Positions 50,795-62,660 of a stretch of 64,000 nucleotides of DNA are shown in pieces. The stretch's first letter is position 1; every line of letters begins with the position of its first letter. A model generated the notes under the pieces. It made no database searches and was not told the origin of the DNA. It worked only from the letters and a program-made list of their open reading frames with translations. The translations under genes were made by a program, and so were the position numbers. The stretch is from NCBI GenBank assembly GCA_900095095.1, contig FMBT01000355.1, forward strand, positions 124,001 through 188,000. The letters run 5' to 3'. Source of the stretch: Fragilariopsis cylindrus CCMP1102. Its lineage: Eukaryota > Bacillariophyta > Bacillariophyceae > Bacillariales > Bacillariaceae.

Positions 50795-51925
50795 ATGGTT
50801 AATCATATCTCTTACCAATCGAATCATAATTATCACAACAACCAAGTGATGTACTCGAGTAATCGTTCAAGAACGGAATCAGGATCTTCAGAAAGTTCAC
50901 GGGGTAGCGGTAACAGCGGTAACAGCGGCAATAGCAGCAATAGCGGCAATAGCGACAATAATAGCGGCAATAGCGGCCGAAGTCGTCGTAGAAGCCATCG
51001 GCCTCGTGGCTGTCGAGGCGGAAGTAATCGAAGAAGATATAACAGTGGGGAGGGAAGAAATAAACAACAATTATTCAACAAGACGACGTACAACAATGAT
51101 TTTAAGGGCAGAGTTCAAGGGAAATTTTCTCGCCCATCGATGAATCATAATGGTCAACCAGAAGAGGAGTTACTGGTAACTAATGGACAACAATATTGTG
51201 ACCCGAATAGCTTCCGTCGTCCTTCTTACAACAATCATAATAATGCTACACAGGACTTTAATTACAGGGTTCCTGAATACACTTACCCCCCATCCGGGAT
51301 TTCTGTTTCTTCGCAGTCAGATTTCCACCATTCAGGAAGTTTGCCTAGTCACAGCAGCAACTCACATTATTACCGCGATACATCTGCAGCATACAACGGT
51401 GAGCCAGAGAATGATTATCCTATGCTACAAAGCTCTTTCTCCGAATCATCATCTTCAAGCGAAACAATCTTCGAAGATCACAATGTTGCCTATGCCCAAA
51501 GCCAACAGCAGCAGCAGCAGCAGCAACAACAACAAGATCAGGGTCATGGTCACGGTCAAATTTTACCTCCTCTACCATCTAATGCATTATTCCATCATCC
51601 AAAGCAGATTCCCTTCGGACCTAATCCATATGCTTTGAAAACTTCTTGTTCCAGTAGTAGCAGCAACAGCACAACAATCTCCAGTAGCAACAATATTTCC
51701 AATACACCATCATCTGTAATTGAACGATCAGTAACGCGCCAATCGGTCATGGATACTACCATGAACCTTCCTGGTATCTTGCAACGGTCTAGCAACAATC
51801 ACATCGAATTTGACTATCGTGAACAACGTCTTGAGAAGCAACGACAAAATGTTGTAGGAGGGAGTCTCTTTGTAACTTCTCCACGTTCTTTCTTGATGAG
51901 TTGTAAAAAAACCTTTAACCAATAA
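50795..51925 (+). CDS. Disordered Ser/Asn/Gln/Arg-rich hypothetical protein
   Basis: An intact 376-residue frame. The N-terminal third has Ser-Gly-Asn repeats (SGNSGNSGNSSNSGN) then an Arg/Gly cluster (GRSRRRSHRPRGCRGGSNRRR), which suggests nucleic-acid binding. The middle is Tyr/Ser/Pro-rich, with polyGln at 51505-51537. The end is less biased (EFDYREQRLEKQRQNVVGGSLF). No folded domain is recognised. The long open frame through non-repetitive parts supports coding. Confidence 0.6.
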   Translation: MVNHISYQSNHNYHNNQVMYSSNRSRTESGSSESSRGSGNSGNSGNSSNSGNSDNNSGNSGRSRRRSHRPRGCRGGSNRRRYNSGEGRNKQQLFNKTTYNNDFKGRVQGKFSRPSMNHNGQPEEELLVTNGQQYCDPNSFRRPSYNNHNNATQDFNYRVPEYTYPPSGISVSSQSDFHHSGSLPSHSSNSHYYRDTSAAYNGEPENDYPMLQSSFSESSSSSETIFEDHNVAYAQSQQQQQQQQQQQDQGHGHGQILPPLPSNALFHHPKQIPFGPNPYALKTSCSSSSSNSTTISSSNNISNTPSSVIERSVTRQSVMDTTMNLPGILQRSSNNHIEFDYREQRLEKQRQNVVGGSLFVTSPRSFLMSCKKTFNQ

Positions 51926-52236
51926 TTATTTATCTGGGCTCTTTCCGAGGGAACGAAAAGAATTATTATTTCTACTTTTTCATTGTCGACTAAGTTACGG
52001 CAACGAAAATTAATCATTTAAATAAGTAATCCCATCATAAATAAAGAAAAAGAACAAGGGGTAGATCAGTCGATCACATTATCCCTGGCCATGATATAAC
52101 GACATGTGACCCTCCCATTTCATCATAATCAATAAAAGTGAATACAAATATATATATTGCACGGATCAAGGTCGACCAATACAATAGTTATACAATAAAA
52201 TAAAATCGAAGTCTACCTATCAGCGAAAACAATTAG

Positions 52237-52341
52237 ATTGCCCCGCTATATTATAATGTTGTTTAAAAAAGACCACAGTACTTCCTCGTTCCTATACTCG
52301 GGTCTTACTCGATCGTGCGCAATTCTCGCGCGACCTTTTTG
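52237..52341 (-). pseudogene. Decayed copy of the TFIIF-alpha 3' coding end
   Basis: This piece aligns with the last ~95 coding bases of TFIIF-alpha (52369-52465). Both start TTGCCC.GCTAT and share TAATGTTGTTT.AAAA, and at the other end CAATTC.CGC.CG. Translated on the - strand it reads KVARELRTIE before a stop, against KEAVRELCIIQTDP in the gene. It has stops and indels, so it is not functional. Confidence 0.6.
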
Positions 52342-52366
52342 AGGGGGATGGGGTGAGTGGATAGAT

Positions 52367-54285
52367 TTAGTTTGCCCTGCTATAATGTTGTTTCAAAACC
52401 AGCATCCTTCCTCCAATTGGATCGGTCTGTATAATACACAATTCCCGCACGGCCTCTTTAAATTTCGTTTGTCGATCTGCGCTAGACTTTTTCTTGACAT
52501 CAAATATCTTCATGAGTCTCTTCATAGGAATTTTTCCACGTGTCAACCAAATCTCATGTCGAACCGCCTCCAACGTAACAAGACGTTGACCGTTCTCGTC
52601 CACTTCCACGACGTTTTTCTTTTTCTTGGACTTACTAGCAACGTTACCGCTATTGTCTCCTCCGTCCTCGCCATTGGAAGAAACTGATGCCATCTTGCTT
52701 TCAGCTTCCATTCGAGCCCTTTCGGCGGCTTCCATAATTTTGGCCAAATGATCACCACCCGACGAGTCTTCATTCTTTCGGTCGTTTTCAGCCTGTAACT
52801 TGTCGCCTTCTTCGGCTTGCCGTTTGTTCTTATCGGCAAGTTCAGCCAATTGCTCCGGTGTGATTTCCCCTCTAGCCTTAGCCAACATGAGACGAAAGCC
52901 CGCTAGAGAAGCCAAGCCCTCCGCACCGGTAGGACGTTCACCGAGTGCGTCATCTTCAAGATCGTCATCTTCATCGTCATCGATTCCACCAAAGTTTGAA
53001 TCGGCGATATGGACGTCCGTTTCTCCCACATCAACATCGTCGTCATCGAATTGTTCGTTTGCATCGTAATCCAATTCTTCGTATTCGGCTTGGACGTCTC
53101 GTTTGTAAAAGTCATCGGCCATGGCGTTACCATCATTACCGCTAGACTTGTTTGGTCCAGCCGCCGTGTCGTCTTCTTGTCTTTACCATTGTCGTCTTTT
53201 CCGGCAGAAAAGTGTCCAAATTTTTGGCCCCTTTGTCCGAATATACTATCGTTGCCACCACCTAAAACACCATCAGCATCGACTCTCATATCGTCACCAA
53301 AACTATTGAGCAATTCCTGACGTGCCTTTGCAGAACCCTTACTACTTTTGTTTCGAAAGGTCAGGTCACTCATAACATCATCTTCGTCACCATCTCCATC
53401 CAACAAACGTTTGCGTTTAGCAGCTCCTGCACCCGCCTTTTTCTTTCCAGTCTTGATGTCAATACCCTCGTCGTCACCATCGGCTCCTGCCATGAGCTTA
53501 CCTAGTAACCTCGTTCGGGACCGATGGATTGGTGCCTGTCCTTGAAAGATACGTTGCTGGTCGTGCATCATGAATCGCGATGTTTTATTTCTTTGGTCGT
53601 CGATGGCCTGTTCGGCTTCACTCATAGTCATCGCCTTTATGGCCTTTGGTTGACTGAAGGCAATATGTGCGTGGGGACTTGGCAAGACAGTAACTTGGAT
53701 GGTGTTTTTACCTTTGGCGTTTGCGTCGTTGCTGTTGTCATTCGTTTCTAGCAAGATAAAATGAGACGAATTCCGTTCTGGTAATCCTTCATAAACTGAT
53801 GAAGTTGGATTTTCTGTTTCATTTCCTCCCTCTTTTCCAGTACCAGCCCGTTTCACCATCATGTTTTCTAAGAATTCAACTTGTTCTTGCAATACCCATT
53901 GTCGTCTTGGAACTTGTTTGCGTGCCCTCCATCGCTTTTTAGGTTGCGAAAGCTGTCCCTGAGTGTCGTCGGCTTCGTCATCTGAATCGTCTGTGGCTTT
54001 GGGAACATCTCGTTGGTACAATCGGGCCTCACTCCAGGGATTGTCACCAAATTCAGGCGTGACGACACTTTCTGAAAACTTCGCAACTATGGGAAAAGCT
54101 TCCTTAGGAGCGTTCGGATTGACGGGATCTGGTGTTAGCGTCCGAGAAGAGGACGGACCCTTAATGAGGACGAACCGAATTTCTTCTCCCGGTTTCAAGT
54201 CTCTGCCTTGACTTGTCAAGAGTGCATCGATGCCGGTTCCCGAACCGTTCACTTTCTTTTTCGTGGATGCTGCAGGCTTGGACAT
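52367..54285 (-). CDS. GTF2F1: General transcription factor TFIIF, alpha subunit (RAP74)
   Basis: Part of the RNA polymerase II initiation factor that stabilises polymerase at promoters. N-terminal TFIIF-alpha domain: EEIRFVLIKG, FGDNPWSEARLYQRD, KKRWRARKQVPRRQWVLQEQ, YEGLPERNSSHFILLE. The central part is charged (MADDFYKRDVQAEYEELDYD, then an Asp-rich segment), and the C-terminus is a winged helix (GKIPMKRLMKIFDVKKK, RQTKFKEAVRELC, GGRMLVLKQHYS). One missing A near 53176 shifts the frame just before NAMADDFYKR; the sequence on both sides is well conserved, so the locus is one gene of ~635 residues. No intron seen. Confidence 0.93.
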
Positions 54286-55449
54286 CGTGCTTTTTTAGAA
54301 TGCAGATTGCTGATTTGTAATGATGCTATTGGTAATGATAGAATGATAATGATAATGATATTGATGCTGATGCTTGTGTTGTGTTGTGAAGGCGCTTGTT
54401 TGATTTGTTTGAGTTCAATTGACATCAGTGTACACTGATAGTTAGCACAGTACTATTTACAATTTACAATTTAGCTAACTTATCGGTACTGCATGTAAAG
54501 ATGGTGGGCGAACACGCAAAAAGATCAAACATGCGCAGATCTTTATTTGAGGGCGCATTCCAAGTACTATAATAGGCGCTCTATTCAGATGACCAAATAC
54601 ACTATAATAAAGATATAGTTTTCTTGCTCTATGATCTCTTTTTCACGTAAGACTCCTCCTGCATTGCATCCACATATCATTTTACTATTACATGTGGAAA
54701 ATTAGAATTGACCTGTTTATTTTTGTACAGTATACTCATCTCAACATATCCTACCATTACCATAATAGGAAGATTTTTCTGTATAAAAATAGAATAAATT
54801 ACATTTTATATATAGAGAGAGAGCTTGACACTGAATGTGTAGATCTATACTTTTTTATAAATAATGTGGAGAAATTTGAGGCAGAGAACTGCGCACCGCA
54901 AAAAGATGTATTCCACCAGATGGATATACCGACATTGTGAGGGAAGGTATATGCTACACAATGGTGGTTCTGAGAAGGCTAGCTATCCAGGGAAGTTTTC
55001 TCTCGAAGATAGGATGAACCTCTGGAAAAATACGAATCAAATCATTTAAAATGCAGCTAATTCTGTTGGTGGAAGTGGTGATCATTGTTTGTCAAAAATT
55101 CTTCACTGCATATGGGCTTAGATAGAGATTATTGGAGTAAGAATACTGACTAAAATTTGATATTTTTACATAAAGGATCATAACTCTTACGATTAGTTTT
55201 CCGTCATCATTGATTAAATATCGAACTTCATAGTCGTTGAAATCTGAATCGTATATTCCATATCCCATGGCATCGCTCGAAAATCAGATTACTATTCCTA
55301 AATACTGTGATATTTATACTTCGGAATAGTTAGTTATTTTTTTTTAAAGTCCCCTCTTTCACCAACCACAAATGACGTGTTAGTCAGTTCAATTCTTATC
55401 TTTCATCCATCATCTACCACCCATCAACTCGTTTTGTCAAGTTCATTAT
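54286..55449. other. Spacer between co-oriented genes
   Basis: About 1.16 kb between TFIIF-alpha and the PP2C 3' end. AT-rich, with a (TGATAA)-like stretch at 54345-54370. Short frames at 54692-55049 show nothing recognisable. Confidence 0.5.
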
Positions 55450-58400
55450 TCACGACACAAATGAGGATAAATCTACTACACTCGCAGTGATATCATCGTG
55501 TTTGGATCGACGTGCACGGCCTATTACATAAAGCAAATGAGGAGTAAAGAGAGAGAGAATAAGAGGGAGAGAGAAGTATGCCAGTGAGTATGTATTGTAT
55601 GGTATTCTCAGGTAGCAACAATAATTGTAGTCAATTGCACATCACATAACATAACAAGAAAGACAAACCAGGAAAGATTTTCTCTTTTCTTTTTCTTACC
55701 TGGTGGTAACGACATAAGTGCATGAAGGCTTTTTATATTCCTAGCTCGTCGAACTTTGTTCAGAACTCGATTGACAATGACCTCGGCAACAGTTGAATTA
55801 CGTCTAGAGCCAAATGGAGTAGCACGCCGGGTCAATTTTCTACGCTTTCCAGTATTACTTGTACCAGGAGGCGTGGGAGCATCTCGTTTTAGGTTTACGA
55901 CTGTGCCATCTTCATGTTGCGATGGTGGTTGTTTGAAATTGACCATATCCTCATCCTCATTAGTGTTGTTGTTGTTATTTTTATTGTCAGTGTTATTACA
56001 TTCTGACACTTGGTGACTACCCATCTTGTTTTCCCGTCTCTCAGCTTCGGCTAGACGTTCCGCGTAGAACGTTCGGGCCCACCGTAAAATATCTTCCCCT
56101 CCGGCTCGTTCCCAAACTCCGTCTGTAGCAAGCACCACGACCTTATCGCCCCCCTCCCCCTTGACTATATGACGGCAATTTACTTCCGGTCGTGCAGTAA
56201 TGTATGGAGAGTGCGTCTTGTAAGGAAAGAAAGACAACTGTGGAGTTTTAAGATAGGCATCTCCTAGTGCTCTTGTGACCGCTAAACTACCCGCAACTCG
56301 TTTGATACCTCCGCCCATGCCAGAAGAGATTGCACGTGGACAATTGTTGCATCGGCGAAGAACCGCCGTTACCTCTGCCGGGTTGTAAGCGGAATGATCT
56401 GTTGTCAAGTCGATAGGACGTGTTGCCAGAGGCAAAATGATAGCGGGTGGAAACTCTCGACTATCTTGCGACGATGGTGACAACGATGACGACGATGAAG
56501 CAACGGACTGCTCTTCATTGTTGTTACCGCTTCCACCACCAGTACCACCATTCCCGCAACCATTACTATTATCATTACCATTATTATTGCTGTTGCTGTT
56601 GCTATTGTGAATCCGGTGATGTCGACGTATCCGCTGATTACAATCAGGATCAATTTCAATTTCAATCGAACGAAACCCTTCTAAAGGTGGAAGGGCAATG
56701 AATGGCTGATTCATCATCCCGAGATCGTCATAACGACGACGACGTGATGATTGACGTCGAGGAGGACGACATACACGAACGTAACTCGCATAAGGAAAGG
56801 AGTTGTCAGTAGTCGATATACCAGTAGTGGCATTGGTAACAGCTGTTGCTTCATCAAGATAGTGGTTTTGATTATTATGCTGACGACTTTTGCGATGATC
56901 TTCTAATTCTATCATAACATCTTCGTCATCGGAGGAATCTGCGTCGTGATCAGAACTGCTCAAACATTCTGTCTCGTCCGAACTATGATGGCTAGATTCG
57001 TCATCGGTTTGATTTCCCAGTCCTCCACCACCTTCACCGGTCGTATCGGCACCATGGACCTTGATCATTGTGGGTGGCGCTGATCCTAACATAACAGCTC
57101 GGCAGTCACCGACGTGTGCCGTATACAACATAGCGTCATGTGCACGATAACAATGACAGGAACATCCACCAGGTGCATTAATATGTATGTCAGTGGAGAT
57201 GTTCCGATCGGAGTGCTGGTGCGGGTTGTTGCTTCGTCTAGATCGTTTGGTTTTATCTGCGCCGTTTCGACCGTTAAAGAAATAGAGTCGTCTTCTTCGC
57301 CTTCGGTCTCTGTGATTTCCGATTCGAGTCCTGACCGATCGTCTGTAGTTGTAAGAGATGATGTTGATGATACGGTACTGAGAGAACTAGCACTTTTTAA
57401 TGCACGAGTGGCATTATGATCCAACATGCGGCGTCTTGCTGCGTCTTTGTTTTGAGATGTGTCGTGACCACCATTATCATCATCACAGTCCATTCCTTCT
57501 CCTCGTCGGCCGTGTTCACCGTCATCATCGTCTTCGTTATTTCCTTGTTCTGGCGATGAAACTTTGGTCCATTCTAATCGTTGTACAGTAAGAACTGTAA
57601 GTGCACAAGCTCCACTGTTCCATCTACCATTGGATTGGCATGATGTTTGATGTGTCGCAACAGGATCGATCGAATTAATCCAACCTTCATCAACGGACAA
57701 GAATGATTGAGTGATAGCTTCTGTAATGGCCGTTATTTCTTCGGGAGAATGTGTCCCAGCCAGAGGCGTACATCCCTCGCTACGCCCAATGATTCTGCCA
57801 TTTTTACGATGTTTTGACAGATGATCCAGACTGGTTGATCGACGAGGAAACCTCTACTCTTGGTGGTGTACCAGCTACTATGGAATTTGCATCATCTGGT
57901 TGTTGTTGTTGCCGTTGTTGTGATGATGTTGAAGCTGCCGAGGGTGCACTATTATGGGAAGGAATTTCTGCGTGTTGCTGTTCCTGTTGTTTGGGCTGTT
58001 TTTGTTTTACCTCCACAATTTTTGTTACGTGATGATCGTTTTTGTCGTGATGGTGGTGGTGGTCGTCGTCATCATCATCTTTCTTATCATTATCAGAATT
58101 ATCAGTGGTGCTTGTATTCGCTCGCTCGTACGGAGATCGATAATGTATCGAATTAGAATTTGATTGACTTCGATCGGATCCCGTCGATTTATAAGTCCAT
58201 CTAAATCTAATGCATTAGCATCTCTGAGTTGACCATTGACTAAGCAAACCCCCCTTGATACGATATGACAACCGAGAGCTCTAGAAATTGATGCAGCTAT
58301 ATGAGGCAATAATACTTCAGATGCGTACGTTGCGACACAACCACCCCCATGTCCATCAATGACCGACCATAAGTTTAAACGGATAAGGGAATGATATTCC

Positions 58401-59604
58401 CCATTATTAAAATTGTCATGGATTTGTGTCTCATTATCAAAGTTGGTGTGAGGGAGAGGCTGGAGCAGGACGTTGACGAGAGATGCACTTCGATCTTCCG
58501 ACGGTGAGTTCGCGGCATGCGAGGACGTCCACATGCATGCCCTTGGATCCTTGAATGTTGGTAATCTAGTTGGTGCATGACTACAATTTTGTTGTTGTTG
58601 TGGTTGTGGTTGTGGAGGCAGAAGTGGCAAGGAAGGAACTACTGGTTGGGAATCATTCGGAAGCGTGGTGGTGCACATTTCGGAGGTTATACTATTACTG
58701 ATGTTACTGTTTTTATTTCCTAGTTGTTCTTCCTGTTGCTGAATAAGATCTGCGGTAAGTCGTTGCTGCTGCTGCTGCATGGTGATTTTTTCATCATCAT
58801 CATCATCATCATCACTATCTTCGCGTTTTGTCTCTCGATCCGTCGCAGCTGCCAAAACGCCATCAACGCCAATGCCAACGCCAACGTCAACACCGACTTT
58901 GACCGAATCTTTACAAGTACCTCATTGACATCAACTTGATCATCATGACGATTGTGCCTTCTTCTACTTCTCCTTCTCCTCCTCCTTCATGTTCGGCAAC
59001 GCTTTCTTCCTGTATATTGTATTGTGAGCGACGATGTAGTAAATGAGATGTGTTATTATAATATATATATATATAGTTGTTAAGTTAATACGCATTGTAT
59101 TGAAATTGGAATTAAAATTAAAATGGATTATTCATACTATATACTAACAGTCGCCGTACGTAAAGAAAACTTACCTCCGAAGACGCTAATAAAATTTGGC
59201 GGTAACACCATCACCGACGACGTGGTCGTGGTCTCTTCCGCCGCCACCTTCACGTTTGTTGCTGTTGCTGTTGTTGCTGTTGTTGCTGCTGCTGCTGCTT
59301 CTTATTGTTATTATTTGTTGTTGTTGTTTGTTGTTTTGTTGTTGTTGTTGTTGTTGTTATTACTGCTTGTAGCAGGATTGACGGTTATCTTCTGCTGATT
59401 CGTAGTAGTTCCCGTAACAGCTGTAGTTGTCATTGCCGTTGTCCATTGTGATGTTGATTCCTCCTTCTCAGTGGAGTCACCCTTTTCGATTTCTATACCT
59501 GATTTTTCTTCTCCGTCACGACGATCCTTATTATTATTATTATTATTAGTCGCTGTTGTCATTGTGTCGTCGTCGTCGTCGTCCGCCGTTGTATTAGTCG
59601 CCAT
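55450..59604 (-). CDS. Large PP2C-type protein phosphatase with long insertions
   Basis: Mg/Mn-dependent Ser/Thr phosphatase. The PPM motifs are spread over the locus: LWSVIDGHGGGCVATYAS (~58340), LYTAHVGDCRAVM (~57100), GSLAVTRALGDAYLK (~56270), KVVVLATDGVWERAGG (~56130), and, in a small 3' exon (55520-55450), RSKHDDITASVVDL. Between them lie long Asn/Gln/Asp/Ser-rich insertions, so the protein may exceed 1200 residues, far more than the ~300-residue catalytic core. The start at 59604 (MATNTTADDDDDD) begins a low-complexity region; an intron (~59176 to ~59010) separates exon 1. The 3' intron is 55699-55521. Many single-base breaks occur (near 59330, 59190, 58905, 58165, 57805, 57190). Substrates unknown. 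Confidence 0.82.
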
Positions 59605-60110
59605 CGTTGTATTTCTTTATCAGACTTTTCTCTTGTATTATTTCTCTCTCCCGCTTTATATATCCCTTTATCTTTGACTGTTTTATCGAAGGGAGGGGAA
59701 AAGTGTTGTGGTCGTTCGTTTCGATAACAATATCTTATGCTAGGTACTAGATAATAGTAATAGGCTGTAGTAGCAACAAGGCTCCGACGAACATGATGCC
59801 GATAGAAGTCAATCGTTATTAATATTAGAACAATATTGTTGCTTGTTTAGCAGCGAGAGTGGTGCGTCAAAGATTAAAAGAACGACGACACGGCGGAATG
59901 CAATGTTCTTCTTGAATTAATCACGCGGGACTGGTCCATCTCAGTACAAATAATTAAATAATCGTACAGTAGGACTAAGTTAGTTTTGTTAGATTTCGAG
60001 ATTGCCTCAAACAACAACGCGATATATAATTTTTATTTAAACACCGACAATTTTCATAATTGGTACATTTATTTGTACCAAGTAAAGTCAACACAGTCAA
60101 CACAACCATC
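59605..60110. other. Divergent promoter region
   Basis: 506 bp between the PP2C and NUDCD2-like starts. No gene seen. Confidence 0.45.
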
Positions 60111-60926
60111 ATGAGCAAGCTAACTGATTATTCGAAGTTCGACCATTTGTTGGAAGAGGACAGCGATGACGAAAACGATGAGAAAAATGACAAGAAAGTG
60201 GTAGCAGCTGCTCCTGCTCCTCCAAATAGTAGTACAAGTAATAGTAATACTAATAGTGGTGGTAACAGTTCCGGTACTACTATTCGACGAGATACTACTA
60301 CTGGACGGTACCGTTTTGAATACAATGACAATACAATATATGAATTTGAACAAAGTCTTGATGATGTTACTATATACGTAATTCCTCCCCCATTTATAAC
60401 AAAGGGACGTCAAATTAATTGTATCATATCACCAAATCATTTAAAACTTGGATTGGTTGTAAATAATAACAATGGAAACGGAAATAACGCAAACGACGCA
60501 AAACAACAACAGCAACAATCATGGTTCCTAAATGAAGATACATATGGAACAGTTGAGGTTGATGCATCAACGTGGACGTTAGAAGATGATGATAACGATG
60601 AAGACAATAAATCCAAAGATAAAATTAATAACGACAACGGAAGTCGAAAAAAAGTTATTGTCATTACATTGACTAAAGCAAATCGTGGAACAGCATGGGA
60701 AGCAGCACTAAAGGGTAATCCTAATGCAGCAGCAGCAGCAGCATCAGCAACAACGGCAAGTTCTGCTTCCTCCAATACTATGGATGCAATTTCTGTAGAA
60801 CAAGTTAAAAAAGATTTATTATTAGAAAAATTTCAAGAAGAAAATCCTGGTTTTGATTTTCGTGGTGCTGATTTTAATGGAAGTGTACCTGATGCTAGAA
60901 AATTTATGGGTGGTGTACAATATTAA
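60111..60926 (+). CDS. NUDCD2: NudC-domain (NUDCD2-like) protein
   Basis: Starts at ATG 60111 (ATCATGAGC) and is an intact single exon. The CS/p23-like domain reads YEFEQSLDDVTIYVIPPPF, INCIISPNHLKLGLVV, SWFLNEDTYGTVEVDASTWTLED and VIVITLTKANRGTAWEAALKG, with Asn-rich insertions in loops. The C-terminal signature LLLEKFQEENPGFDFRGADF matches NUDCD2. Family members are Hsp90 co-chaperones linked to dynein/LIS1 stability. An acidic and Ser/Asn-rich N-terminus precedes the domain. Confidence 0.9.
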   Translation: MSKLTDYSKFDHLLEEDSDDENDEKNDKKVVAAAPAPPNSSTSNSNTNSGGNSSGTTIRRDTTTGRYRFEYNDNTIYEFEQSLDDVTIYVIPPPFITKGRQINCIISPNHLKLGLVVNNNNGNGNNANDAKQQQQQSWFLNEDTYGTVEVDASTWTLEDDDNDEDNKSKDKINNDNGSRKKVIVITLTKANRGTAWEAALKGNPNAAAAAASATTASSASSNTMDAISVEQVKKDLLLEKFQEENPGFDFRGADFNGSVPDARKFMGGVQY

Positions 60927-61397
60927 CAGTAATTAATTCTACTGTATTAAATACGCTAAGGAATGCTATTTCAAGACAATGTCCCATCAAATTATTCTCT
61001 ATTGACTTGACTTGCTTGACTACACCCTGTATAAGGCCAGCGGCGACATTGTACATTGTACAAAAGTTGTTGGAGAGGGCAAAAGGTTAAAAACGAGATA
61101 TAATTACTATTTGAGAATATATAAACTAATAATATGAAATTAAATCCAATTGAAAATTGAACTGAATCGAATCGAGTGAAATTTTCCAATGAGATTGGAT
61201 GGGATCTCGAAAGAATACATAACTTCAAATATTATTATGATGTTAGATAACGTTGGCTTTTCTGTCTCTTCAAACTTCAAACCACACGTTCGTGCTCTGA
61301 ACCTTTTTATTTTGAAATGTTAAATAACTTCTAGATGATCTCATCGTATTAATAATATAATGTAACTCTCCAATTTTGCTTTTTCATTCTATCTATT
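60927..61397. other. Convergent 3' intergenic region
   Basis: AT-rich; no gene seen. Confidence 0.5.
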
Positions 61398-62049
61398 TCA
61401 CCTAAAGTGCCTCATGTAGTGCTTCATGTAAGCCTTCTTCTCTGCCTTTGTCATTCTAGATTTCTTTTTGGGAACCTTCTTCTTTGCAATCGATGCCTTC
61501 TTCTTCTTCATAGGGTCACCACCCGCTGCTCGAATATTGCTTTCTAATTCTTTCACTAGTACCAACTCTGTAACGTTTCCGAACCGACGTGGACCAGAAG
61601 CCGTGCGTGTTTTTGAAAAGGCAGCTTTTGCTGCTTTTCCTTGCCCTATGAGGGTGGATGATTTAATGTGATTATATCATTATATCACATGTTATAAAAT
61701 TTTGAGTCGAGTCTCTCGAATCGAGTCAATATATACAAGCAAGCATACGCGAGAATAAATAAATAGAGCTGTTCAGTTCATCAATTGTAATGTAAAACAT
61801 ACCATAATTTTTCTTCGCCTGCGCTACCGAAAGAACGGCCCATTCTGATTTACAACCACGGTTGGCATCAGCACAATCATAGTGTACGTAATCTGTTTCG
61901 TCATTGCCCACAAAACCGGAACCATATGCGCCAGCGTGATAAAAGCGAGATAGAAGGTTGCTTGAGCCAGTAGTGGATTTACAGATACGGCATTCCTCGG
62001 GCTGTTCGGCCGAAGAGTAGGATGTTTCGGAATCAGAATCTGAGGACAT
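61398..62049 (-). CDS. Small zinc-binding protein with lysine-rich tail
   Basis: Exons 62049-61803 and 61645-61398 (GTATG/TAG intron) join as KKNYG-QGKAAKAAFSKT without disruption, giving ~165 residues. The N-terminal part has ECRICKSTTG ... FYHAGAYGSGFVGND ... VHYDCADANRGCKSEW: a C-x2-C...H...H-x2-C...C arrangement suggesting one treble-clef or PHD-like zinc site. The C-terminal part is basic (KKKKASIAKKKVPKKKSR) and ends in a charged helix. Nucleic-acid or chromatin association is plausible but inferred from composition only; family not recognised. Confidence 0.7.
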
Positions 62050-62660
62050 GGTATATGAGCATTGCAGAGTGTATCCGCAGATGAAAAGTGGTTGTGATGT
62101 GAAATTGAAGAAAAAAGTGTGTCGTTAAGGAGAAATGAGAATGAGGTATATGTCAGTCAATGTTTACACAAATGACGATTTTTTTTTGGCGCGTATCGAT
62201 TGGGCTTTCGCGCGCGTAAACGAATTGGCATCAGAATAAAAGTCACCTTGTTTGTCAACAAGGTGAAACATTTCACCTTGTTTCAATGATTCTGCCCCTT
62301 TATGAAGCTCCCTAAATAAAAATTATTTAAATCGCCGAAAATGAACGTTTGGCTTACTAACGGAAGCCTGATGAAGAGATTGAATCTTCTATGCTTTTAA
62401 TTGTGTTTCTGAGGTCAACTTTTTGGTATTGAAAAAGGTGAGGGTGTCTAATAAAAATAGTTCTCTTTCTATACTTTGCAATACCACGTGCATCCAAGTA
62501 TGACCAACTATTCGAGCAGATACTTCTTCCTTCTTCTACAATACACAGATTACGGGGTTCTCTCTCTCTCTCTCTCTGATATATATATATATATATATTG
62601 TAGATAGAATTATCTTTATACAGCACCGGATTTGCTTCATCCGTCATAATAGTTTTTGCC
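62050..62660. other. Intergenic region with hairpin and simple repeats
   Basis: Contains a perfect 9-bp-arm hairpin CACCTTGTT/AACAAGGTG (62244-62265) followed by a third CACCTTGTTT at 62274, and (CT)n(AT)n near 62553-62600. A 96-codon frame at 62357-62647 runs through those repeats and is not called as a gene. Confidence 0.5.

Noticed and set aside
62357-62647. 96-codon frame on the - strand
   Set aside because: Its first third is a translation of AT and CT simple repeats and nothing in the rest is recognisable; it may be an exon but there is no support.
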